NCBI GenBank assembly: GCA_963422655.1
Contig: OY730440.1
Location: 2,666,001 to 2,730,000 of the forward strand
Reading direction: 5' to 3'
Length of the DNA: 64,000 bases
Source: CATQHS01 sp963422655
GTDB lineage: Bacteria; Actinomycetota; Acidimicrobiia; Acidimicrobiales; Aldehydirespiratoraceae
Below, piece by piece: positions 35,946 through 44,333 of this stretch (position 1 is the first letter of the stretch; the number at the start of each line of letters is the position of its first letter). The translations under genes and the position numbers were made by a program. The notes beneath the pieces were generated by a model, which searched no databases, was not told where the DNA came from, and saw nothing but the letters and a program-made list of their open reading frames with translations.

Positions 35946-36618
35946 ACGGCGGGGGTCGCGGTTGAGCTGCGGTTCGTGGTTGGACCGGTCACGGGGCCAA
36001 GCGGCTTCTTCAGCGAAGTAACAGCTTCTGCCACGTGACTACCTTCCTTGGCATTACCTGAACCGTTCCACACCTGAACCGTTCCACAGTCGCGGTGACT
36101 CCAGCTCTGAACCAGCACAAGAATCAACCATCCGCCCCGGGCCAGCGGGTCTCCAACGCTCCCCCCGAACCTGTCACGGGCGGTCCCGGGTGGTTACACT
36201 TGGGTTGATCTCGGCGCCGTTGTCATTGACGATGCCCGCCACTCCCGGATTCGGGTGATCCTCATGAAGGTATCGCAGCACCGGCTCCCAGAAGAGCGGC
36301 TGGCTATTCAGGAGCCAGCCGTCCAGGAATGGGAGGCTGGTTGCGGGCACCCTGTGCGGTGTGCGGGTACCCTCCGACCAACGTTACGATCGCCGCTGAC
36401 GGCGGGTGTGCCGCACCCTGTGCGGTGTGCGGGTACCCTGTGAGCGCCCACCCTTCAGCGGCGACGAACTGGGGAGTGCTGCACCCTGTGCGGGCACCCT
36501 GTGCGGGGAGCTGAAGATGGTGTAGTATCAGCTGAGCGGTGTTGCTCGGCCCCAGTCTTGATGGTTGCGGCTGGCCCCGTGTTTGTCTGTCCCCCATCCA
36601 AAGGAAGAACAGGAGACA
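35946..36618. other. Intergenic region with short repeats before the secreted-protein gene
   Basis: No convincing gene is visible. It holds a perfect 16-bp tandem duplication, CCTGAACCGTTCCACA, at 36057-36072 and 36073-36088. GCACCCTGTGCGG occurs four times, at 36347, 36413, 36481 and 36494; the first two copies continue identically with TGTGCGGGTACCCT. The downstream part supplies the promoter and ribosome site (AGGAG at 36611) of the next gene. Confidence 0.6.
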
Positions 36619-37485
36619 ATGATGAGGAAGTTGCTGACCGCACTGTTGGGGTTTGCCTTGGCGGTATCGGTTGCTAGCCCTGCCGCGGTGGCGGGCCCGT
36701 CGGTGGCGGGTCCGTTAGCTCAGACTAGTCCGACTGAAGGCAGTACGCTGTCAGCCACCAAGGCTGGCACCCTGCTTTCCGACTGGGTCCGTTTTGATAC
36801 TCTCTTGACCGAACTCGCCTCAAATAGTTCCTGGCCCTCCGATGCGGAAGACTTAGACTTTCAGGGCATTCACGTCGGCTTAGAAACTATTATTGTGGAC
36901 TATTTCCGAGAGAAGCTCGAAAGTAAGAGCCCATGGGTCTGTACCGGACAATCCGTGAGCCCGAACATTAGTGAAGCGCGCATAGCCATGTTTGACCTGA
37001 CTGCTATTAGTCGCCGCAGTACCGTATATCAAAGGCTTGGCTGTCCCTGGCCTAATGAAAAGTACGCCGAGTGGGTATCTTTTTGGACCAGTTTCAGTTC
37101 AGCGTATTACGCAGCGGCTCCGAGAGTCATGCAATATCCTGAGGTTCCTTCCCTGATGAAAGATTATGGGAGTCAAGCAGAGTTCGGTGCTAAAGTTGGG
37201 CAGTTGCTCTATTTGCACTCGAAGCTTGAGGAGCAGATGCCATCCAGCCTCGCAACAGCTTTTGCGACGGAGACTACTAAATTCCACAACAATATCGCTC
37301 TAGTTATACAACAAACGGTTTGTGGCTCGGAAGGGAAGGGAGCAGCGGCGTTAGAAGCCTTGTTGAATGGTGAGTCTCGTCGAGACATTTACAAGATTCT
37401 TGGCCACCCATGGCCAGCTTCCCGCTGGGTGACATGGGATCAGTTGCATAAGGCTTTCACCAAGGTGAACACCACACAAATCTGA
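36619..37485 (+). CDS. Secreted protein of unknown family with an internal LGxPWP repeat
   Basis: The 288-aa protein has a strong signal peptide (KLLTALLGFALAVSVASPAA), cut probably near AVAGP. ATG 36619 or 36622 fits the AGGAG at 36611-36615. The mature part is mostly helical and contains two similar segments: SRRSTVYQRLGCPWPNEKYA near residue 140 and SRRDIYKILGHPWPASRWV near residue 255, each preceded by a cysteine-containing helix. This indicates an internal duplication. I do not recognise a family. It directly follows the protease cluster, and a remnant of a paralogue lies between protease copies A and B, so the two gene types may have worked or moved together. Confidence 0.75.
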   Translation: MMRKLLTALLGFALAVSVASPAAVAGPSVAGPLAQTSPTEGSTLSATKAGTLLSDWVRFDTLLTELASNSSWPSDAEDLDFQGIHVGLETIIVDYFREKLESKSPWVCTGQSVSPNISEARIAMFDLTAISRRSTVYQRLGCPWPNEKYAEWVSFWTSFSSAYYAAAPRVMQYPEVPSLMKDYGSQAEFGAKVGQLLYLHSKLEEQMPSSLATAFATETTKFHNNIALVIQQTVCGSEGKGAAALEALLNGESRRDIYKILGHPWPASRWVTWDQLHKAFTKVNTTQI

Positions 37486-37495
37486 CTCAGCTGTC

Positions 37496-37531
37496 AGCGG
37501 CCGGTCATGTGGACCGGCTGCTGGCGGTTTT
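37496..37531 (+). terminator. Rho-independent terminator after the secreted-protein gene
   Basis: AGCGGCCGGTC (37496-37506) and GACCGGCTGCT (37512-37522) form an 11-bp stem with one G-U pair and a 5-nt loop, followed by GGCGGTTTT. It begins 10 bp after the stop codon. Confidence 0.75.
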
Positions 37532-37799
37532 GATGCGCGAACGTTTGAGACCGGCCGGGGTTGATCACCTGACCCGGGCTTGCTGCGCAGCTGGAGTATC
37601 TCATAGGGGCTCAAATGGTTGTGCAGGGTCTCGGCCGTGACCGGCGGGGGCCCATCGCGATCTGCGCTCGACATTGAAGCCCTCCTAGGAGAGTCCGCTG
37701 GAAGATCAGCGCTAGCCCGAACCGAGTCCCCCATAAGGCATACATCCCACGTGCTTAGAGCTGTCCGCGATGTTTGCCGGGCGAGTAAAGACTAAACTG

Positions 37800-40700
37800 T
37801 CAACTAGGTGAACCAGCTAAGCCCCAATACCGGGCCCAGTCCAAGCGGCGGTCGTGCTCACCGATACCGGGTTCGGGGGCACGACCGGTGAAGGGGTCAT
37901 ACAGGTAACGCACCGTCGTGGGGCAATCGTCGGACACCTCCACAAGGGCCAGGACGTGGCGGTCGGCGTGGTTGAGCCCGTACAGGATTTCCGACGCGGT
38001 GACGGTGAAGTCTGATGCTCCCGCCACCCGTCCCTTGACCTCAATGAAGATCAAGCGGCCGTCGCCGTCCCGGGTCTCAATGTCGTAGCCCTTGTTGTTG
38101 TGGGCCATCTCTACCGGTTCGTGGCCCAGCGAACGTTCAATCTTTACCACGGCGTCCACGGCCAACTCGGCGGTGCGGATCGTGTCTGTGGCGTGGCTTG
38201 ATACCTTCGCGCCCACCAACCCGGCCATCAGCCCGGCTGGTACCACCAAGGCTCCGCCCACGACCCGAGGCTGGCGAGCCGACAACTTCGCTTGCCGGGC
38301 CAGTTCCGACCGCCGGCGCTGCAGTCGCTGTTCGGCTTGGTCGGCCCTCCGCCCGGCTCGGACCGAGTTGAGCTTGTCGTTCTTCCTGTCCGCGAGCTCC
38401 TGGTCCTTGAGCTCCAGAGCTCGAGCATCCCAGTAGCGGATCTCCTCGCTGAGGCGTTGATGTACCACGGCCCGGGTGCGGTCGATGCGGTCGTGAGTAC
38501 GGGCTTGCATTTCGACTAGATGTTCGGGGGCGTTGTGCTCGCAGGCACGACGAAGAGCGGTCTCGTTCAAGCGGGTACGGATCCAGTCGGCTCGGGTCAA
38601 AGGTTCGAGCAGGGCGAGCTCGTCGGAGTCTGGGATCTTGTAGTCCACATAAGGGTGGTGCCCGGCGTCGCAGACCGCGCCGTCTTCGGTGATCTCGACG
38701 TACTCGAAGCGCTTGGAGACAACCCGGCGGGCCCCGCTTGGTGTCGTGGTGCCGTCGGTGATCTCGTGTTCGAGCATCACCAGCGCCTTTGGCGTGTCAC
38801 CCAAGTCGCGAGGGTTGATCAAGATGCTGCCCTGTCGAAGGGCCGATCCGTGCCGATGCAATAGCACGCCGATGGTGGCCTCGAGAAGCGGATGGCCCGG
38901 GATGATCAGATCGGCGATGGGCGAGCCGGGCTCGTTGACGAACTCGCGGTCGAAGCAGATCCGTTCGTAGCCAGCCAGGAGTCGGCCCCGCCCAGCGTCG
39001 GTATCCCATTGTCGCAGTTCGGTGGGCACCCGGGTGATCTCGTATCGCTGAGCTTCCCTGCGGACGGCCCGGCCTCCCAGACGTTTGAAGGCGTCAAAGA
39101 AGAAGCGCCGCACGAAGCTGGGCTGAAGTTTGCGGCCCCGGGCCCGCTCCATCTGATCCCGGATCTCGCCCACCGAGGCCGGGGCCAGCTCGTTGGCGAG
39201 TAGAGACTGCGCGTCAATCAGCTCCCGCATCCGATCACCGACTGTGACATCAATGACAGAAGCCATACGCAACTGCTGGAGATGGGGGTTCTGCGCGGTG
39301 ATCGCTTCGATGAGCAGATCACGCAGGGACTTGCCCGAGAAGACTTCGCCGAGAACGTCAAAGACCCGGTCTCCTAGAGCTTTTCTCTGTTCTTCGAGCT
39401 TGCTGAGCAAACGGTCGAAGACCTGACCCTCACGGGTATCAGAGGCCACCAGATTCCACAGACGACACACCTGGGTTTGGCCGATGCGATGTATGCGCCC
39501 GAACCGTTGCTCGATCCGGTTGGGGTTCCAGGGGAGGTCGTAATTGACCATCAAGTGAGCTCGCTGGAGGTTGAGTCCCTCACCGGCCGCGTCGGTAGCA
39601 ACCAAGATGACTGTGCCCGAATCTTGGGTGAACAGATCCTGGGCCTTGCGGCGTTCTTCTCGGCGCATACCGCCGTGGATACAGACGACGGCGCCGGGAC
39701 GTCCGAGCATGCGACCCAGTTTCGACATCAGGTATTGGAGCGTGTCTAGATACTCGGTGAAGATGATCAACTTTTTGAGCTGTCCGGATTCGTCTGCCAT
39801 CTCAGGTGTGTCGGCGAGCAGGCGAGCCAGCTCCGCCCACTTGCGGTCCACCCCCGAGGCGTGCACCCGTTCGGCCAGATCCACTAGCTGGTCGAGTTCG
39901 GCGACCTCAGCCTCGAGTTCGGCGACAGTGCGAGCCGCGGAGGCCTGGTCGACCACCGCTTCTTCGAGGTCTCGCACTTCCCGGTCGAGCAGTTCGTCAG
40001 GATCGAAATTGTCGAAGTCGGACAGCCGGTACCCGTCGGGAGCTTCGGCCAGGTCCAGGACCGCTGCGGAGTCCCGGGCATGGATACCTCGGCAAAGGAG
40101 TCGTGCTTGCGTGAGCCGATCCGCCATCCGGGCCCGGCGGCGCTGCAGCGAAGCCAGGATCGCCAGCGGAGACGAGGCCAGACGGCGCTGCAGGATAGTG
40201 AGCGCGAAACCCACCACGGCCGAGCGGCGCCCGTCCCCCTCGGCTTTCAGCCGTTCGGCCCGGTTCATGCCCACACGGACGTACTCTGTTACCTGCTGAT
40301 AGAGCACCGCCTCTGCATCGCTGAGGGGATATTTGGCTGTGGTGGCCACCCGTTCGGGGAAGAGCCGGGTCCCGTCAAAGTTCAGTAGTTCCTCTTTGAT
40401 CATTCGCCGCATGAGATCGTGGGGCGCGCCGTCGTGGACGCTCTTGTGGTATCTGCCCGCGAACGGTCGCTGTCAAGTAGGGCCATGAACAATCCGAAGT
40501 CCTCCGGCTTGCCGTTGTGGGGAGTAGCGGTCATCAACAAGAAGTGACGGGCCACCTTCTCGAGTTGGCGACCTAGTCGGTAACGCTTGGTCTCTTTGAC
40601 TTCGGTGCCGTAACCAGTGGCCGACATCTTGTGGGCTTCGTCCACTACCACCAGATCCCACTCGGTGTGCCCGAGACTGCTCGCCAGTTCGTCGTCTCGG

Positions 40701-41332
40701 GCCAGCATGTCGAGTCGGGCGATCATTCGAGGCCGCTCAGCCAGTGGGTTCGCTCTGCGAGACGACTCGACCATGGAGCGAGTAAGGATCTCGAACTCCA
40801 AGCCGAACTTCTGGCCCAGCTCGTCCTGCCACTGCTCGACGAGGCTGCCGGGTGCCACCACCAGGCAGCGGTCGAGGTCGCCTCGGATCTCCAGTTCTTT
40901 GATGAGCAAGCCAGCCATGATGGTTTTGCCCGCGCCCGGGTCGTCGGCGAGTAAGAAACGAAGCGGCTGGCGGGGCAGCATCTCGCAGTAGACAGCTTCG
41001 ATCTGGTGGGGGAGAGGATCGATGTCACTGATCTCAGCAGCCAGGTACGGGTCGAACAGGTGGGCAAGCCGGATGCGTTGGGCTTCGGCTACCGATACGA
41101 ACAAGGCCGGGTCGGCGTCAAGCGACCAAGCCGGTCCATGGTCGTCGATCTCGAGTGCAGCCTCGCTGGTGCGATAGACGAGCTCCCGGTCGACGGACCC
41201 GTGGCAGTCCTCGTAGGTGAGGTTGACCACGCCGGAACCGATCCAGGTTGCATCAATGACCGTCACCGGACCTGACGGCGCCACTCCTTTGACCTTGGTA
41301 CCCTTGGTGAGTTGCTCGAGCTTGGCGGTCAT
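37800..41332 (-). CDS. SNF2/DEAD-type helicase with DUF3883-like C-terminus, broken by one frameshift
   Basis: Two frames form one ~1176-aa helicase. The first (41332-40400) has Walker A DDPGAGKTIMAGLLIKEL near residue 131, VVVDEAHKMS near 234 and LLMTATPHNGKPEDF. The second (to 37800) has the helicase C domain with QRFGRIHRIGQTQ and ends with a DUF3883-type domain (NNKGYDIETRDGDGRLIFIE). Reading frame two upstream gives FAGRYHKSVHDGAPHDLMRR, which joins onto LLDSDR if one base is restored near 40462-40467. Relatives include DISARM DrmD-like helicases and helicases next to DUF1156 methylases. It has the same orientation as the methylase and DUF499 genes but is 14 kb away from them. Real mutation and assembly error are both possible. 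Confidence 0.82.
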
Positions 41333-41531
41333 TGCCTTCCCGGATCCATTGCGTAGAGGGCTTGAATCTAGGCGTTGTCAAACAACCGGGCTGGTCGGCG
41401 GCGAGATAGCGAGGAGCCTCTGGGCGAAGGGGTCGGCTCGAAGTCGGCGAAGGGTAGTGCCGTCACGCCCGAGCTCAAACGAGCGAGCCGCGGGCCGGAG
41501 GTCGATAGCTGGTGGCGAGCTCGAGATCGGG

Positions 41532-43241
41532 TCAGGCCCGGGCCGCCGCGACGGTCCCGGCCATCCGGTCAACCACCGCGCCGACGGCGACCCGCTCGGT
41601 GGCGCCGGTGGCTCGGGCCGTGAGTTCCACCACCCCGTCGGCTAGAGCCCTGCCCACCGTTACCCGCCACGGGATGCCGATCAGCTCGGCGTCGGCGAAC
41701 TTCACCCCGGCCCGGGCGTCCCGGTCGTCGATGAGCACCTCGATCCCTTGGTCCCCCAGCTCCCGGTAGAGCCGGTCACCAGCAGTCACGGCCGCCTCGT
41801 CGTTGGGGGCGGCGACGGTTATCACCACCTCGTAAGGCGCCACCGGTATCGGCCAGACCAAGCCCCGGTCGTCGTGGTGGATCTCGGCCACGGTGGCCAT
41901 GGCCCGGCCGATGCCGATTCCGTAGGACCCCATGGTGATGGTCTGTTTGACGCCGTTGGGATCGAGCACGGTGGCATCGAGTGCCTCCGCATACCGGCGA
42001 CCCAATTTGAAGATGTGACCGGCCTCGATGCAACGCACCACCTCGAGGGCTGATCCGCACTGTGTGCAAGCCTCGGCCGCGGCCACCGTCCGCAGGTCAC
42101 ACCACTGGTCCACTGCGATGTCGCGAGCAGTGTCCACACCGCGGTAGTGCCAGTCGTCGGCGTTGGCCCCGGTGGTGAGGTTGCGGCGACCGGCCAAGGC
42201 GTGATCGGCGACGATGTGCACCCCGTCGGCCCCCACTGCCCCCAGCGAACCGGGGTTGGCGCCCAGATACTCGAGGGTCTCGGCTGCGGTAGCGGGGCGA
42301 ACCTCGGCTGCGCCGGTGCTGTCGGTGAGCTTCTGGAGCTCGAGTTGATGGTCGCCCCGCAACAGCACCAAGGTGACGCCGCCGTCGAGCATCATCACCA
42401 TGGTCTTGATCTGGTGGTCGGCTGGGGCGCCCCCGGCCAGCTTCTCCAGGTCCGCTATGGTTCGGACCCCCGGAGTAGGGAACCGGACCGGCTTGTCGGG
42501 GCCGGCCTCGTCATCGACAGGTTCGATCACCGAGACGGCTCGTTCCCGGTTGGCGGCGTAACCGCACGACTGGCAGCGCACCACGTCGTCCTCACCGGCC
42601 GCCGACGGCACCATGAACTCGGTCGACCCCGAACCACCCATGGCCCCCGACGACGCCACCACCGCGATGGCTGGTAGCCCCAGCCGCTCGAAGATCGCCA
42701 CGTAGGCCCGGTGGTGAAGGTCGAAGCTGCGTTCGAGCCCCTCGTCGTCGAGGTCCAGCGAGTAGCTGTCCTTCATGGCGAACTCCCGCACCCGCAACAG
42801 TCCCGACCGGGGCCGGGGCTCGTCCCGGAACTTCATCTGGATCTGGTACCAGATCTGCGGCAGTTCCCGGTAGGACGAGACCTCCCGGGCCAGGTCGGCG
42901 AAGACCTCCTCGTGGGTCATGCCCAAGGCCAGATCGCCGCCCTTGCGGTCGTTGAGCCGGAACATCTCCTCGCCCATCGCTTCCCACCGTCCCGACATCT
43001 GCCACAGCGATGCCGGGTGCAGGGCCGGGGTGAGGAACTCCTGACCGCCGATCCGGTTCATCTCCTCCCGCACGATCTTTTCGACTTTGGAGTAGACCCG
43101 CATACCCAGAGGAAGCATCGAGTAGTGGCCGGCGTGGAGCTGGCGCATGAAGCCGCCCCGAAGCAGCAGCCGGTGGTTGGCGGTCACGGCATCGGCGGGG
43201 GGATCACGCAGGGTGGGGATGAACAGGTTTGACCAGCGCAT
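41532..43241 (-). CDS. proS: Prolyl-tRNA synthetase (bacterial type, with editing domain)
   Basis: The 569-aa protein starts MRWSNLFIPTLRDPPADAVT and carries the class II motifs: motif 1 region GMRVYSKVEKIVREEMNRIG, motif 2 MKFRDEPRPRSGLLRVREF and motif 3 MGSYGIGIGRAMATVAE. The central insertion (about residues 225-400), with a C-x2-C pair and GGAPADHQIKTMVMML, is the YbaK-like editing domain that removes Ala-tRNA(Pro). A C-terminal anticodon-binding domain closes it. This is the usual bacterial ProRS of about 570 aa. It lies between the helicase and the divergent BKACE gene and is the first core housekeeping gene after the accessory block. Confidence 0.96.
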   Translation of the reverse strand: MRWSNLFIPTLRDPPADAVTANHRLLLRGGFMRQLHAGHYSMLPLGMRVYSKVEKIVREEMNRIGGQEFLTPALHPASLWQMSGRWEAMGEEMFRLNDRKGGDLALGMTHEEVFADLAREVSSYRELPQIWYQIQMKFRDEPRPRSGLLRVREFAMKDSYSLDLDDEGLERSFDLHHRAYVAIFERLGLPAIAVVASSGAMGGSGSTEFMVPSAAGEDDVVRCQSCGYAANRERAVSVIEPVDDEAGPDKPVRFPTPGVRTIADLEKLAGGAPADHQIKTMVMMLDGGVTLVLLRGDHQLELQKLTDSTGAAEVRPATAAETLEYLGANPGSLGAVGADGVHIVADHALAGRRNLTTGANADDWHYRGVDTARDIAVDQWCDLRTVAAAEACTQCGSALEVVRCIEAGHIFKLGRRYAEALDATVLDPNGVKQTITMGSYGIGIGRAMATVAEIHHDDRGLVWPIPVAPYEVVITVAAPNDEAAVTAGDRLYRELGDQGIEVLIDDRDARAGVKFADAELIGIPWRVTVGRALADGVVELTARATGATERVAVGAVVDRMAGTVAAARA

Positions 43242-43267
43242 GAACTACATCACCGTACCGGCGGCGG

Positions 43268-43311
43268 CCCCGGCATCACCGAGTGGCGGCCCCGGCATCA
43301 CCGAGTGGCGG
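43268..43311. repeat. 22-bp tandem repeat between proS and the BKACE gene
   Basis: CCCCGGCATCACCGAGTGGC plus GG is present twice in a row (43268-43289, 43290-43311), followed by a partial third unit beginning CCCCGGC. Confidence 0.85.
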
Positions 43312-43377
43312 CCCCGGCTGCTGCACCAGCGGGCACTGGCCCGGCCATGAGGTTCCGATACCAGTAGAGTTCCAGGG

Positions 43378-44259
43378 GTGAATCGCGATGTGATCATCAC
43401 CTGCGCCGTCACCGGGGCCGGTGACACGGCCGGCAAGCACCCGAACCTGCCCACCACCCCCGATCAGATAGCCACCGCCGCCTTGGAGGCGGCCGAGGCC
43501 GGAGCTGCCATCGTCCACATCCACGTGCGTGACCCCGCCACCGGCCGGGGGACCCGTGACGTGGAGCTCTACCGGGCCGTGGTGGAGACGGTGCGGGCCG
43601 CTGACACCGACGTCATCGTCAACCTCACAGCGGGGATGGGCGGCGACTTGATGATCGGCGATCCCGATCCCCTGGACTTCCGCCCCGATGGCACCGACTT
43701 GGTCGGTGGCTCGCAACGCTTGGCCCACGTGGAGGCGCTCCGGCCCGACATGTGCAGCCTCGACTGCGGCTCGTTGAACTTCGGTGAGGGTCACGTCCTG
43801 TACGTCAGCACCCCCGACATGCTGCGAGACATGGCCAAACGGGTCCGTGAGCTGGGCGTGAAGCCCGAGCTGGAAGTCTTCGACACCGGCAACCTCTGGT
43901 TCGCCAACCAGATGATCGACGAGGGTCTCGTCACCGGTCCGGCATGGATCCAGCTCTGCACCGGTATCCCGTACGGAATGCCCACCGATGTGGGTCTGCT
44001 GGCCGCGCTCACCCGGCTGGTTCCGGTCGACGCCCAGTTCACCAGCTTCGCCATCTCGGCTCAGCAGATCCCGTGGGTGGCGCAGGCCATCCTGATGGGG
44101 GGCCACGCCCGGGTGGGCTTGGAGGACAACCTATACTTGGACCGGGGCGTGTTCGCGTCCAACGCCGATCTGGTCGTGCGGGCCCGAGAGGTGATCGAAC
44201 GGATGGGGGCCCGGATCCAAACTCCCGACCAGGCTCGGGAGACGCTGGGTTTGAGCTGA
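43378..44259 (+). CDS. BKACE (beta-keto acid cleavage) family enzyme
   Basis: The 293-aa protein starts from GTG with VIITCAVTGAGDTAGKHPNL and has the zinc site motif AIVHIHVRDPATGRGTRD near residues 44-60 and VGLEDNLYLDRG near 245, both hallmarks of the DUF849/3-keto-5-aminohexanoate cleavage enzyme family. BKACE enzymes condense a beta-keto acid with acetyl-CoA, giving acetoacetate and an acyl-CoA or betaine product. The substrate varies; dehydrocarnitine is one known option and would yield glycine betaine, a precursor of dimethylglycine, which fits the dehydrogenase at 9.7 kb, but this is inference. It precedes the formate dehydrogenase genes by 74 bp; an 8-bp repeat (CCACGAAG, three copies at 44290-44313) lies in that gap. 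Confidence 0.85.
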   Translation: MNRDVIITCAVTGAGDTAGKHPNLPTTPDQIATAALEAAEAGAAIVHIHVRDPATGRGTRDVELYRAVVETVRAADTDVIVNLTAGMGGDLMIGDPDPLDFRPDGTDLVGGSQRLAHVEALRPDMCSLDCGSLNFGEGHVLYVSTPDMLRDMAKRVRELGVKPELEVFDTGNLWFANQMIDEGLVTGPAWIQLCTGIPYGMPTDVGLLAALTRLVPVDAQFTSFAISAQQIPWVAQAILMGGHARVGLEDNLYLDRGVFASNADLVVRAREVIERMGARIQTPDQARETLGLS

Positions 44260-44333
44260 GGTCGAACCGGCCGGTAAACCCAGGGAATCCCACGAAGCCA
44301 CGAAGCCACGAAGCCACGAGAAGAGGGCATGCC

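Noticed and set aside
36347..36506. CRISPR array
   Set aside because: The repeats are only 13-27 bp, spacing is irregular (66, 68, 13) and there are no uniform spacers or leader.
37351..37734. 127-codon minus-strand frame after the secreted-protein gene
   Set aside because: Overlaps the 3' end of the secreted gene and its terminator, has no ribosome site or recognisable motif.
23857..37799. Insertion sequence or transposon bordering the protease block
   Set aside because: No transposase, terminal inverted repeats or target-site duplication could be seen, so the block is described as an inferred insertion without a named element.
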